64,000 nucleotides of DNA from Gordionus sp. m RMFG-2023 (taxonomy: Eukaryota; Nematomorpha; Gordioida; Chordodea; Parachordodidae): contig NC_088776.1 in assembly GCF_954871325.1 (NCBI RefSeq), positions 11,656,052 through 11,720,051 of the forward strand, read 5' to 3'. The stretch's first letter is position 1. The number at the start of each line of letters is the position of its first letter. Positions 48,721 through 60,689 of the stretch are shown here, piece by piece. Below the pieces are notes generated by a model that made no database searches, was not told where the DNA came from, and saw only the letters and a program-made list of their open reading frames with translations. The translations under genes and the position numbers were made by a program.

Positions 48721-49850
48721 TAATTTTTTATGAAGGAGAAGAGTCGTAAATTTGCCTAATTGTAAGCTTTAAAGGAATTTTGCAAATTTCCGGCCCATAA
48801 AATATTTTGCACAAGTAGTCCAGCCCTGTTTGGCCCAATTTTTGTTTTGTACCTGGTCCGCGGGCCGAGCCGCGTTAAAATCCAATTGACAACTTTTATT
48901 CTCTAGTTTGTTTGTTAATGGATACGTTGTAAACTATCACTTTGACTTAATTTAAATATTTAGGTAAAACAATTTATTTAATTAACTTAAATTATATAGT
49001 ATATGCGAATTTCTCAAGTTTTCTTATTTGTGACCTTGAATATGTATATAAATATTTTTATATAGAAGAGTAGGGCCATAACTAATATTTTTGGCTAAGA
49101 ACACTAGGGTGAGGAACGCACTTTCAAAAAAAAAATGTATATTTATTATGTTCTTTCTGTTATCCTTTTCTTATTCAAAAATAATATACAAGTTTCATTA
49201 TTTTAAGGGAATTCATATTGTATTATATGTAATATAACATAGTAAAATAATAAATGACTGAAATGGGTTTTATAAAGCATAAATGTTATATATATACTTT
49301 TTTTTAAAAATTATAATTTTCTTTAAATCGCGAAAAAAAAAATTCCTAAAGTTATTGTTTGTGGGCAAAATATATTTTTGAGCCCTGATCCGCAACCCTC
49401 CCCCCCCCCACTCTCTTCGTGTTTGTTAGGGTCCTGAAAAGAGAGAAATATTATTTTGCAATACAAAGATATAATTTTAAATCAAAATCTATTATTAGAA
49501 TAAATAAACAATACTTTCATGGGAATAATGACTTCTATCAATGCTTTATGAAATCCTTATATTTATATAATATTTAATTATAAAATTATATTTTTCTATG
49601 ACACAGCTATTACAGGATAATTATAAATATTTGCATTCACTAATTATTCTAATCTTTTCTCAGGGAAGCTTAATTTTGAAATTAAACTATCACACCTTTA
49701 ACACAAATTTTGAAAATAGTACATTGTTAAAGTCAAATTAAAAACTATTAAGCTCAAATTTTTATGAAAAAAAATATTATATTATGATATTTTTTTTTAA
49801 ATGCAAATTAAAAATGATGGTTTATAGAAATTTTTTATAAAGTAACTTGC
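48720..49850. other. Gap with scattered G/C-rich relics
   Basis: A block with CGCGGGCCGAGCCGCG at 48859-48873 and a C tract at 49400-49409 stand out in A/T-rich DNA. No gene or named element supported. Confidence 0.35.
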
Positions 49851-49974
49851 AATTTTACTCGTTATTCTTGAAATTTAACTTTAAATAGTTACTTTAGGAA
49901 TAATGTAATTAGTTATCGGTTTAAGGATACAAATATTAATAGTAACTAGTTACTTTTCACAACACTACGTAGTC
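49850..49974. mobile_element. End fragment of the GTAACTAGTTAC hAT family
   Basis: GTAACTAGTTACTTTTCACA then ACACTA at about 49951-49974, with degenerate TAGTTACTTTAGG upstream. It matches the subterminal arrays of the element at 10642-11845. The opposite end was not found. Confidence 0.5.
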
Positions 49975-50502
49975 TCCTATAGTAATTTAATTATTTAAAA
50001 CTAATCATTTATTTATTTTTTACAAAGTAAAGACTTTTAACATATTTTAAATATAAGCATTTTCAATATAAATGTTAAAATTTCATTAGCGTGTTTATTA
50101 TAATTCGAATGAAATTAAATATTTTGTAATATAATTTAGCAACTTCATTTAAATATTTAATAAGTAGCAGAATGAATTAAATAAATAAAATAATATAAAT
50201 ATTTCGTATACGATATTAACAAAACAATTATAAAAATTTAACGATCAAAGGAATTATTTTCTATATACAGAAAAATTTGAATACCTTAACAGTTTTTTCA
50301 TAACAATTCACTTTGATTTGAAATGAGTAGCATAGTCATGTTGTTATTATTCATCAATATAATCGAAACCTTAACGGTATACATGATTATCTTAATCATA
50401 TCCCTTTTAACATACAGTCGTTCGTTGTAGCAAATGTATATAAATTATTAAGAAATAATTTTTTATACACATTCTAAGAATGTAATTATATAAAGTCTGG
50501 CA

Positions 50503-52116
50503 ATGATAGCTATTCTCAAAAATTTCCTTAACAATTATTCACAGTACGAGAAAAGCAACTTTAAATTAGTGGAAAATGAATTTATTAAAGTTAAAGCATT
50601 TCAAATTGATAATATTCAAGAGTTCGATTCGAAAATTAAACCTGATATAATAAACAAATGTTCAGAAGCATCTAGTTCAAAAGATTCTGATAATTTAAAA
50701 AATTCTCTAGATATAAAATATACCTGTGAAATAGCTAATCTACCAGAAAATCTAAAAAAAAATCGTTACAAAGATGTAAATCCATTCGACCATAATAGAG
50801 TGATCTTAAAACCTTTTACAGATTCTCCAAATAAATCAGATCTGATACCAAACCCTATCAATAATGATTATATTAATGCCAGTTATATCAAAGGTGTGAT
50901 TTCCGAAAGGGAGTATGTGGCATCACAGGGTCCTTTAGAAAGCACAATTATAGATTTTTGGCAACTCATCTGGCAGGAAGATATTAAAATCATACTGATG
51001 ATTTGTAATCTGGTTGAAGACGGAAAAACAAAATGTGAACGATACTGGCCTAGTGAAGGTGAAAAATTAAATTTGATAGATGAAGGAAATGCTAGAAATC
51101 TGAGTATAAAATTGATGAATTTTGCAGCTAATACAGAATATGGATTTATCAAGAGAATATTGAGAGTATATGTTGGTGTGGACTTCCGAGATATTGTTCA
51201 TCTTCAAATTCTAGATTGGCCTGATGCTTCTAAGCCTACGGATATTAAAGGCATCATACACATTTTAAAAGAAATAAATGAAGTCAGTCCCTACAATGAA
51301 ATAGATTTAGTCAAGAACTCTAGCAAAACTTACATCTTAATACATTGTTCGGCGGGTGTTGGAAGAACCGGCGTGTTTATTGCAATTCATATGATCACAA
51401 ATTGTCTCAGTCTGGATAAATTATCTACTGATTTTAGTATATATAATCGAGTCATCGAGTTACGCAAACAAAGACCATTGATGGTACAAACCTATGAACA
51501 ATATCTATTTATTTACGAGGCTTGTGCTTTGCTATTTGCGGCTAAAGTGGCTAATTTGACTGGGGATTTGGATGAATTTGAAAAGGATTCGTTGAAGAAA
51601 GTAACAAAAATTGAAGAATTAGCAAAAATATCTACTAAAAGATTGGAGGAAGAAGATAGAAACGTCTTAATACAATTAGAGAGACATTTATTATATCTTC
51701 AAAATTTGTATTCACGCTTTGTTGACTTGGAAGTTTCCATACTTTTTAGAACTTGTCAATTAGAGGCGGGAATCATCGAAGAGCCCAAGTTATGGAGTAT
51801 ACATAACTCCCTCAAAAGTGTTAAAATAGATGATGCCACTAATTTGATTGACAATTTGAAAGATACCCTGCAAAAATTAATGCCTTACTGGCTAAAAGGT
51901 GAAAGTATTGAAAAGAGAGGTGTGTTATATAGATTTAATAATTTGAAAGAGGAAGATCTTAATGATTGGATCCCAGCACATCGTATGACTCCTGAACTGA
52001 ACAACAATTTTGCTGGGATTTATATTGCCAACACGCGAAATGCACCAATATCTATAAATAAAATTAATCAAGACATTGATTATTTGTTACAATTGTTTCG
52101 AAATAAAAGAGAATAA
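50503..52116 (+). CDS. Non-receptor protein tyrosine phosphatase, PTPN12/18/22-like catalytic domain
   Basis: A single open frame of 537 codons. Residues about 83-345 are a classical PTP domain: NLKKNRYKDVNPFDHNRVIL, NDYINASYIKG, ASQGPLESTIIDFWQLIW, KCERYWPSEGE, the WPD loop at 239-241 (DWPDA), the catalytic HCSAGVGRTG loop (Cys282, Arg288) and the Q loop QTYEQY. All residues needed for phosphotyrosine hydrolysis are present. The helical N-terminus (MIAILKNFL...), ENLKKNRYKD and KKCERYWP-type sequence most resemble the PEST subfamily (PTPN12, PTPN18, PTPN22), cytoplasmic regulators of adhesion and signalling. The last about 185 residues form a charged, helical region unlike the PEST tails and I cannot assign it. 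No introns, unlike the other host genes here, so it may be a retrocopy that stayed intact. Start is the first Met, 18 bp after TATATAAAG. Confidence 0.85.
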   Translation: MIAILKNFLNNYSQYEKSNFKLVENEFIKVKAFQIDNIQEFDSKIKPDIINKCSEASSSKDSDNLKNSLDIKYTCEIANLPENLKKNRYKDVNPFDHNRVILKPFTDSPNKSDLIPNPINNDYINASYIKGVISEREYVASQGPLESTIIDFWQLIWQEDIKIILMICNLVEDGKTKCERYWPSEGEKLNLIDEGNARNLSIKLMNFAANTEYGFIKRILRVYVGVDFRDIVHLQILDWPDASKPTDIKGIIHILKEINEVSPYNEIDLVKNSSKTYILIHCSAGVGRTGVFIAIHMITNCLSLDKLSTDFSIYNRVIELRKQRPLMVQTYEQYLFIYEACALLFAAKVANLTGDLDEFEKDSLKKVTKIEELAKISTKRLEEEDRNVLIQLERHLLYLQNLYSRFVDLEVSILFRTCQLEAGIIEEPKLWSIHNSLKSVKIDDATNLIDNLKDTLQKLMPYWLKGESIEKRGVLYRFNNLKEEDLNDWIPAHRMTPELNNNFAGIYIANTRNAPISINKINQDIDYLLQLFRNKRE

Positions 52117-52298
52117 CTCATATTATATCGTCGTCATGCTATATTTCTTTTAAACTCAATTTACGATTGAAAAACTAAAAAGTATATAAATATTTTAATA
52201 TAATGTCCTCAAAAAATTAATTTAGGAGTTCATAAATTTATTAAATATATAGTTTTATGGTTAAAGATGCATATCTAATTTCACAACTTCATCGAGAA

Positions 52299-52304
52299 AA
52301 TAAA
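52299..52304 (+). terminator. Candidate polyadenylation signal of the phosphatase gene
   Basis: AATAAA about 183 bp past the stop codon; a candidate only. Confidence 0.35.
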
Positions 52305-52489
52305 GCGTAGATTTTGTGTTTAATTTGTTTTAGTAATGTTTATAGAAGTAGTATGGTGTTAATAATTTTTTATTATAATTATGATTTTAACCTGTTTACT
52401 ATTAGGAAAGGTAATTGTGAAATAGTATTTTTTTTGCTGTTTTATTGATGTGTTAAGATTCTCTCCATCTAATAAATATTAATAAGATT

Positions 52490-52552
52490 AATGAGTTGAT
52501 TGGCTGAGTTGATTGGCTTATTGAGTTGATTGGCTTATTGAGTTGATTGGAG
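52490..52552 (+). repeat. Short tandem repeat, unit about 20 bp
   Basis: About three units of GAGTTGATTGGCTTATT lie downstream of the phosphatase gene. Confidence 0.75.
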
Positions 52553-52559
52553 GGGTGTT

Positions 52560-53700
52560 GTAAATAAGTTAGTAAATTTAAAAGGAAGTATAATTAACAT
52601 TATATAGGTTTCTGATTTAATGAAATTAATTTGAAAAGCAGCCGAGGGTCAATTTAAAAATATTTATATATATTTTTTTTGAATATAAATATTATTTTTA
52701 TCAACCTGGTTATAATTTTTGCTCATGCTTTATTTTAGCAATGGGTTTGTCTAGGGTTTTTTCAAAAACATTTAATAGATATTGTTGTAGACTTATCAAT
52801 TAAAAGTCGAATACTCTGTTTAGAGACTTGCATAAAATCGATTATTTTGAAAATCTTAAGGCTTGTACCCGCACGACCCGTTGTCGATAAATAGAATTAG
52901 GAAATATATCTCAAACCCGAAAGAAAAGTACAAAATTCTCTCATAACGCATTTAGGAATTGTAGCGGAAGAATCCTAGTTGGAATTAAAACATAAAAATG
53001 AAGAAATCCTTTTCATTTGGTTAAAATACATAGAAATGCGAAAATGCTTTAATAACTTAATGAATATGCAATGGCTTGTTATTTCACTATAATTCATCGA
53101 TCAATACATAACTAAAAAATGAGTTAGATTTAATTTTCAGATTAAAAGTTAGAAGCCAAAATGAAAGTTTATATATATATATATTAAAACGAAATATAAA
53201 TATATGCAATTTAAATATCAAAAAAGGTTAAAAAAGCCAGAATGTGTCAATATAAAAATGAAAATTTAGGAATTTAAATAAAATAAATTTAAATTAAGGA
53301 CGACAGCTTCCCGACACAACGGGAACACTTAGGAATTCTGATGCATTTCCGAAATAATTCACTTTATAATTTATTTTTTGCAAGGCTTGTCTTAGATCTG
53401 TAATTATAATACTAGTAGAAAATAAACAAAATATTTATTTGAGTTTATATTTTGATAATAATATCATTTGTATTAATTAATAATATTTATTTTTTTCCGA
53501 AAATATATAATAAAATAAAACTATACAAAAAGAATATATAAGATCGTTTTATAAAAAAAAAAATTAATATATTTAATTATAATATAAATTTATAATATAT
53601 TTTTATCGATAAAGAAAAAAAATTTTAATAAATGATATAAAAAAACAAACAAACAAGAATATTATTATTAATTGGAGAATATATTTGTAACGGTATTATA
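52560..53700. other. Gap without a recognised gene
   Basis: A/T-rich sequence with a (TA)n run near 53171-53182. Nothing supported. Confidence 0.4.
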
Positions 53701-53710
53701 AAAAGTATTG

Positions 53711-54540
53711 AGGTTAAGAAGGATCATTTTGTGGAATGAGACTGCCTATGAAGCTAATATAATTAGCCTTGTGTATTGCAATGGCGAGCCTTTGTCTTAA
53801 GAAGAAGCCCTCGCGGGGTTCACCGGTTAGTTGACGAATGTGGGAGCCGAGTTCCTTGAAAAAGGATAAGGCATATTTCCCAAAAGTAGTAAGGGTTGTG
53901 GAAATGATGGGGATGAAAATATATTCTAGAGAGATTTCGGAATATTTCGCTATTTTGAGTGACTCCTTTTTTTCAAGTATATTAAATGTTTGATTTGATG
54001 GAGCAAGTGGATCAATGCAAGAGTAGTCCCAGACCAATTGACCGCGCTTCCAAGGAATTTGAGAAATCCCGTCAGGCCGTTTCTCATCAGATCTGAAAAG
54101 ACCAGAAGGTTCAAGAGTAGAGGGGATTTGAGCGGATATAAGAGCTCTAAGGATGATTGAATTGCGTAGATTATGTCTAACAATTCGATCTTTACACGAG
54201 CGACAGTGAAGACTAAGTCTACCATTGCCCAAAACTGCAGAACTGCAACCTGAACATGTGTGGGGTTGGGTAATTAGACAATTTAATCGAATACCAATCG
54301 CGTGAGTATTTTTATTCAGTTTTAATTGCAGATTAACAGACGGAATAGCTTCAAGAAACTCATGGCCTGAACCATTAAGCTGAGAGGAGAATAAGGGACG
54401 GTCAAATAATTGCATTCTGGAAAGGAGTGATTCAACACAGAGTGCAATAATAGGCCTATCTCAGTCCTTCTGCTTATTCGATTCGGGAAGAGGGTGATCC
54501 ACAATAATTCGAGTCTTCCATTCGATGATTATTCATTTTA
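53711..54540 (-). pseudogene. Reverse-transcriptase C-terminus, copy 3 (best preserved)
   Basis: An open frame of 233 codons on the minus strand (54415-53714) holds the whole C-terminal region: GHEFLEAIPSVN, RLNCLITQPHTCSGC, GRLSLHCRSCKDRIVRHN, the STLEPSGLFRSDEKRPDG block, LVWDYSCIDPLAPS, FIPIISTTLTTFGKYALSFF and RQLTGEPREGFFLRQR, then a stop. A CxxC...HxxxC pattern suggests a zinc-binding knuckle. A short upstream segment continues in another frame to about 54540, after which similarity ends, so the polymerase domain is missing. This kind of C-terminus is known to me from animal proteins annotated as reverse transcriptases; its biochemical role is unknown. Low divergence suggests a younger copy than those at 12.2 and 48.3 kb. 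Confidence 0.7.
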
Positions 54541-56300
54541 CTTTATTTAATTTTAATTTACTTCAAATAACTCTTTAGTTTTTTAAAATAGTTTTAAGTT
54601 TAGTTATAAAATTAATATTATATAATAATTTTAAAAACACCACAGCTAAATACAAAAATATAATCCTTTAGAGAATGTATTAATATTGTTTAGATTAATG
54701 ATATAAAGAAAACATATTTTTCAGCAAGACATTCTGATCCAAAACCTAAAACATAACATTTGCAAAATAAATGCAAAATTGATTCTCTTCCAGGCCCTTG
54801 AAACTAATTATTTTACTGCAATGGATCAACAGTAGAATTAAAAATTTAGATTTAAATGCATTCATCGCTAATAATTTTTTATCTACCGTCTTTTGGTTTC
54901 ACTTCTGGATTTAAGAATTTCTTGTTTTTTAGTTATTCCTCAATTGTCATATTCAACCAGTAATAATGGACTATTTAGCATGCCCAATTTTTTATAAAGG
55001 ATGTCACGGCTCATCCGATCCTGGTATTGATAGTGTTAGATTTAATATTCCACGATAAACGGCCCTTAGAAGGTTCACAAATAAGTTCATGCATTATTTA
55101 AATCGCATAAGGAAAATAAAACTAAAAATTTTATAAAAAAAAGAAGAAAATTTTTCTTTATTATAACAAAGCAATTGACTTATCGGATGGCATGAAAAGC
55201 CCATCAGATCTAGTTCAGTCATGAAAAATTTTTCGTCCCAGATTAGGGCAGAGCCGATTTCTTGATTTTTTATAGGTTCAGGGACCAAAAAAGTAGACCA
55301 TTTAAAAATAATAGGTGAGACTAATTTTAATATATTATTGGTTTACTATTATTGATATTGGTTCAACTAAAATACCACCTTGCACCATTTTGTAGGCATG
55401 CCAGCATTTGAACAAAAGCTCATCATGCCACGATTCAAAATAATTTTTCCAGAGGTTTATTTGTATTTAATTACCATAATATACAATAAATATTAAAGGT
55501 AATATAAATTTATCAGATAAATCAAGAGAGTCGATACAAAATATAATTAGGCATCTTAAAATAATGCTTGGAAAATTTTACTAAATATAAGCATGGGCTT
55601 GGAAATAGTATATAAAAGAAAAAATGAGGTAAATTTTAAATTTACTTTTTAATTTTATAGAAACTAAAAAATCCAAGTCAGAATGTGCAAAGTATGCCTA
55701 TAAATTAATTTTCTAATAATAATGATGATAATATTACTGAGGAGCCAGAATAAATGACATTAGAGGATATATATATCCCAGGATATATGCATTAAAGTCA
55801 TTTAATTCGAATTAATAAATTTATTTTATAAATTAAAAACCCCAGCCAAATTTAAAACATTATTTATTATATATAAAAAAATAATTATAGAAAGGGATTA
55901 AAGATCCATGTCCTGCGTATAGCTTTAGCTATTAGAAAAAAAGTAAAACATAAATACAATATTAGTTAACTTTTTATATATTCTGGACATTACTTCCTTT
56001 TTCACACAGTTTAACCTTTATTTGTATATTTTATATCTATATTCTTATGACAACAATGATAATATAAAAATTTCATATTTTTATAATATTTCTTGCATTG
56101 CCTTGTATATTTTTGTTTTTTTATCAATATTTTGTTGGACAATAATTTTTTGAATATAACCGGGCCGGGCTTAAAAAATTTTTTTTCAAATACGCCGGGC
56201 AGAATATTTTAAAACTAAATATTTTAAATCGATATTATTATTTACAATAATTTTAAAATAATATATTATATTTTAAATTTTAAAAAAAAATCTGGTATGT
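54540..56300. other. Gap with possible old element sequence
   Basis: A minus-strand frame of 64 codons at 55094-55288 (GSALIWDEKFFMTELD) has no recognised family. Other parts are A/T-rich with no supported feature. Confidence 0.35.
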
Positions 56301-56890
56301 CTCTGCAGCATCTACATGATAGGATTTTCATTGGATGCTAGCCCCCCTCATAAATTTATACTTACCCCCTAAAAAAAATTGTAACTTTCTGCCGCGATAT
56401 TATCTCATTATTCATCTATTTAATTAAAATTACACTCACTTCATAAATTTTATATTATTAAAGCTCTACACCAACTATAAAAATAGTGATTGTAAAAGAG
56501 CTAATTTTTAGAAAACAAATTTAATTTTAAACCCCCTCATTTGCAATGAATGTATCATTACGATAGTATATTTTTTGGCATGAATACGAGTTTACTGATG
56601 AAAATCCTATCCCCTTTTAAATTACATTTAAAAGTATAGCAGAAAATTATCTATAAATATTATCATTTAGAAAATATCGTCTATGATTCTATGTAATTAT
56701 AAATTTAGTCGATGTTTAGCAATATTATTGTATTAAAATATTATGATAAAAGTATTAATTTATACAGCAATACATTTGCCCTATTTCATTAAAAATTTAA
56801 ATAGATAACCCCCCCCCCTCTCCCAAGAAATTTATCCTACCCATAGCCTACCTCCCCCATTAATGTCTACCCTTTAGCCCCCTTAGGAAA
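56300..56890 (-). repeat. G-rich dispersed repeat family, copy 4 (reverse)
   Basis: Minus orientation: CCTAAGGGGGCTAAAGGGTA, GGGGGAGGTAGGCTATGGGT, GGATAAATTTCTTGG, a G10 tract (56809-56818 on the plus strand as C), AAATGAAATAGGGCAAATGT and GCTAAACATCGACTAAATTT. A forward-oriented start block, GCAGCATCTACATGATAGGA, lies at 56306-56325, so two partial copies may abut. Confidence 0.6.
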
Positions 56891-57425
56891 AATTAGAAGC
56901 AAAAAAAAATTTTGAATATCATCTTATGAAAACTTATAATAAATAATTAACTGAGAGGAGAGAGGAAAAATATAAAATATAACTAAAATGTTTGTTCTGA
57001 ATAAATGATAGATAAAAAAAATAAGATATATATATATTTTTTTAATAAAGTAAAATTTAAAATAAGAATATGAATATGAATATGATTCTCTAACAAAGAC
57101 GAATCAAAGAAAGCTAGCAATTCAAATTTTATAATAAAAATCTTGTTAAGATAGATTAAAAAAAAATAAGTTTTGTCTTAAAAAGGTTATATAGGATCTT
57201 GTAATCTTATTTAATATATATATAAAATATTTTAACAATAATGAAATATTTTATGTCTATAATAAATAATGATTATTATATGTAATTACGTCGTGTATAT
57301 GCATTTGGTGAAATTAAAATGATGATCACTGTTTTAATAAAATCAGCTCTTTCTTGATTTATGTGAAGAAACAAACGATCATAATATTTTTGCATTCTTT
57401 TAATCTTTTTTAATATAGTAGCCTG

Positions 57426-58880
57426 CAGTGTTGTTAAACGCTACTTTTAAAAGTAGAGCGCTATCGCTACCGTTATTTTATAAGAAAAATAGCGCGCTAT
57501 CGCTACCACTATCGTTTTCAAATGAGTAGCGCGCTATTAGCTACTTTTATAAAAAGGTAGCTAAAGTTACTTTTTACGCTATTTTGATTTTTTTTTAAAA
57601 TATTTTTTACGTATCTTTATTTCCACAAATAAAATATTGGTATAAAAATATGACTATATATAAAAATTAATTATTATTGCACATTAATAATAATAACATT
57701 TCGGTACTGTCACCCCCAAATTTAGAGTGACGATCAGAAGGTATAAGCTTTGCCATACTAAATAATCGTTCAGCACTAGCATTTGAGGGCAACGCAGTAT
57801 TAAATTTAATAAACACACTTTTTATATAAAAAAAATCATCAAAAATATTTAAATGAGTATTTTTAGATTTAAAAAAAGCATCTAGAGGTTCAATAATATT
57901 ATTATTATTTATTTCAAAAATATCGTCTATGGAAGGCCGCGGTTTAGATCTTGCTATTTAGTATCGTGGATAGGCATAGCATTTTTTAACGTTACAATCA
58001 GCCTATCATGTTGCCCTTTAGATTCAGTCATATTAATGTATGGCCAATTTAACTTGAAACTAAGATGAACGATAGCAGCTATTACATTATCATCATCATA
58101 TAGATCTGGAAATCTAATTTATATAAAGCGATTGTATTTATTATAAAAGAAGAAGAATACCTTTTTAATTTTCAAAATTTAAATTTATCTGAGATTTAGA
58201 TTCATTTATAAAAAAATATTAAAATAGCATTAAATTATGATAAATAAAGATTTTAAAAATATAATTATTATGCACAAGGTAATTAATATTATATTAATTT
58301 TGAATTTTATATTAATACTATATATTAATGTTATAGATATGTTGTAAATTAAGCCAATTTAAATTATGTCTAATCAAGCAATAAATCATTCATTTTATAT
58401 AATTGTATAATAGAAAATAAAAATAAAGTGTTGACCTTTTCTCAATGCCTTTTAGTATAGACTCTACCAGTGGTTGGCAAAATTTTAGATGATTCGTTTG
58501 AGTTTGGTAATTAATATACTCAGTGTGGGAACATAACATCCCATGCTTATATTATCTTGCCCTTCCAAGATCTTAAGTGAGGCAGCAACATATTGCATAA
58601 CATTGGCCTTCAGGAAATTAGACCCATTATCTTTAATCATCTTACAAACCTTGTTCTGAATGTTGTAAGACATATGGATTTCTGAAATAATATTTGCTAG
58701 TATGTCATAAGTCTGACAGTAACAGCCAATTATTCTTTTTACAACTAATGCTGCAGATTTTCGTTTTGATTTTTTGGATCAATCCAATGTGCGGTCACTC
58801 CTAAATAAGCTTTAAAAATATGAATATCATATTATAAATTAGAAAATAAATATTTTTACCTTCTATTGTGCGTCCACAGC
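57426..58880 (-). mobile_element. hAT element, left end preserved, right end lost
   Basis: Left end CAGTGTTGTTAAACGCTACT, followed by repeated AGCGCGCTATCGCTACC and AAAAGTAGCTA-type boxes (57440-57580) that would serve as subterminal sites. A minus-strand transposase relic fills the rest. On the right it runs into a G-rich family copy at 58879 and no matching terminus was found, so it was probably truncated by that insertion. Confidence 0.7.
57715..58810 (-). pseudogene. hAT transposase, frame-broken
   Basis: From the minus-strand 5' side: GVTAHWIDPKN with RKSAALVVKRIIG (near 58790-58730), KMIKDNGSNFLKANVMQYVA (near 58630), an IAAIVHLSFKLNWPYIN block (near 58090), then FNTALPSNASAERLFSMAKL with IPSDRHSKFGGD (57715-57810). 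This is the hAT core followed by the dimerisation domain; stops interrupt it. It is clearly related to the fragment at 17188-17880 and to the C-terminal remnant at 32890-33062. Confidence 0.8.
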
Positions 58881-59110
58881 GTCTACATGAGCCGGGGGGG
58901 GGGGGGGGGGGGTAGGAACAGTTTGCATCCTAATATCTATAAAGGGGTAGGGGGTAGGCATTTTTGGGGGTAGGCTATAGTAATCTAGAAAATTTTCCAT
59001 TACATTTTTAAATTATCTATGGATAATATTTTGGTATAATAATCTATAATATAATTGTAGACCTATTATAATATAAATACACTGCTAAATATCGACCGTT
59101 ACAATCATAA
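58879..59110 (+). repeat. G-rich dispersed repeat family, copy 5, with a G19 tract
   Basis: GCGTCTACATGAGCC, then 19 consecutive G (58894-58912), GGTAGGAACAGTTTGCATCC-like sequence, GGGGGTAGGCTATAGTAATC and CACTGCTAAATATCGACCGT. It matches copy 1 (reverse of 14080-14390) from its first bases and appears to define the family's 5' end. Confidence 0.65.
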
Positions 59111-59134
59111 TATATAGCACCCCATTTTTTTTGA

Positions 59135-60485
59135 ATTTCGCCAACTGAATGGAACAAGTCCCTATTATGTAATTTTCCTAAAACTGCAAATCCCCCAAAA
59201 TTTACTGATTATCGTGCGTGTGCTCTAACATCCTGTGTGTCTAAGATATTTATGGTACTTATAAAGAATAAAATTGTTCAATCGACGCCATATCTTTTTC
59301 CTAAACATATTTGTGCTTAGGCCAAATAAAAATATACTGGAACTAATATTATCTCTGAAGATAATAATGCAGAAGTGTCATAAATATAAGATACCTGCAT
59401 TCTACACATTTATTGATTTTAGTAGAGCATTCGATAATGTTAACCATGTAGCTCTAGGGAAACGCTAGTAGAATGTGGTATTGAAACCCAGATAATTCGT
59501 ATCTTGAAAAATCACTACTCAAATTTATTTGCTTGTTTCAAAATAAATAATAAAATCTCTCCCTTTTTCAGGATTAAAAAAGGGGTTAAACAAGGCTGCA
59601 CCCTCTCACCTCTCCTTTTTAACATAATTATCAATAAAATAATAAAAGAAGTACTGGGAGCTGCCGATCTAGTGGATTTAGGATCAAATGAGAAGATTTT
59701 TTTTGTAAATAGGATATCCTATGCAGACGACATTGTAGTAATCTCAAGAAGTATTGAAGAGACCAAGAATCTACTTTATCTAATTGAGACAGTAAGCTAT
59801 AGAGTTGGACTTAGGATCAACTTTAACAAAACTGTTATTCTTCCCTCTACAAACGCGCCTTCAATTCAAAATTTTACAGTTGGAGAGAATACAGTTAAAT
59901 TGTAGAGAAAATAAAATACCTAGGTGTAATCTTAGATAATAAAGGAAGTTGTAAAGATGAAATGAAGATGAGAATACAGAAAGCTAGAGGCGCGTTCTAT
60001 ATGAAGATATGAAAGAAATTTCAGTATTTACTAGATTGAGGATATTCAACTCGTTGATAGTTCCAATTGTATTATATGGTGGAGATATCTGGGAGGCAAA
60101 TAAAATAGAGATAAGGCGTCTTCAATCTTTTATAAATAATTGTCTTCGCACTATACACGGGATTTTCTATCCAAGAGTTATCTCTAACTCAAATCTTTGG
60201 AGGAAGTCAACTCACACACCAATAAATATTACTCTTAAAAAAAGACGGATTCAGTTCTTAGGCCACATTATAAGAAACTCAGATAATAACTTAGTCCACG
60301 ATGCCATAATATGGTTGTACTTATATAATGGTAAACAATACACAAAATACAAAACATTATGGTATTATAAAACTATAAAAAATATAAATGACCTAAACGT
60401 GAACATGAAACAATTCATTAAACTGAATAACTATAAAAGATCCATTAAAAAGCTGTTTCGCATCAAGAAATGTTACCTCTAATAT
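59135..60485 (+). pseudogene. RTE-like non-LTR retrotransposon reverse transcriptase, 5'-truncated and frame-broken
   Basis: Three frames give one reverse transcriptase: PKFTDYRACALTSCVSKIFM (59190-59250), FYTFIDFSRAFDNVNH (59400-59450), KKGVKQGCTLSPLLFNI (59575-59630), the catalytic ISYADDIVVISRS (59714-59750), the thumb with KYLGVILDNKG (59913-59945), then SLIVPIVLYGGDIWEANKIE, RRLQSFINNCLRTIHG and KKRRIQFLGHIIRNS (60050-60280), with a stop at about 60480. GVKQGC.LSPLLFN, YADD and the final RR..LGHI.R block match RTE/CR1-type non-LTR elements, best RTE-like. The endonuclease domain is absent, as expected for 5' truncation, and two frameshifts kill it. Confidence 0.8.
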
Positions 60486-60689
60486 GAATAAAAATACATC
60501 TCAGAATGTAAGATTAACTATCATTACCTAATAATCCCTATCTTTTATTTCCTATCGTAATAAATTTCTAAAATTTAAACTCATTATTATCAAATATTTC
60601 CAATACCAACAAACATTCAAATCCTCTTATAAGTATGCTTTTGTATTTCCTTACTAAAAGTTGTTCTAATATAGTAAAGATTTTTAATG

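Noticed and set aside
59274-59468. Separate 64-codon gene
   Set aside because: It is the N-terminal part of the LINE reverse transcriptase, ended by a stop in a frame-broken copy.
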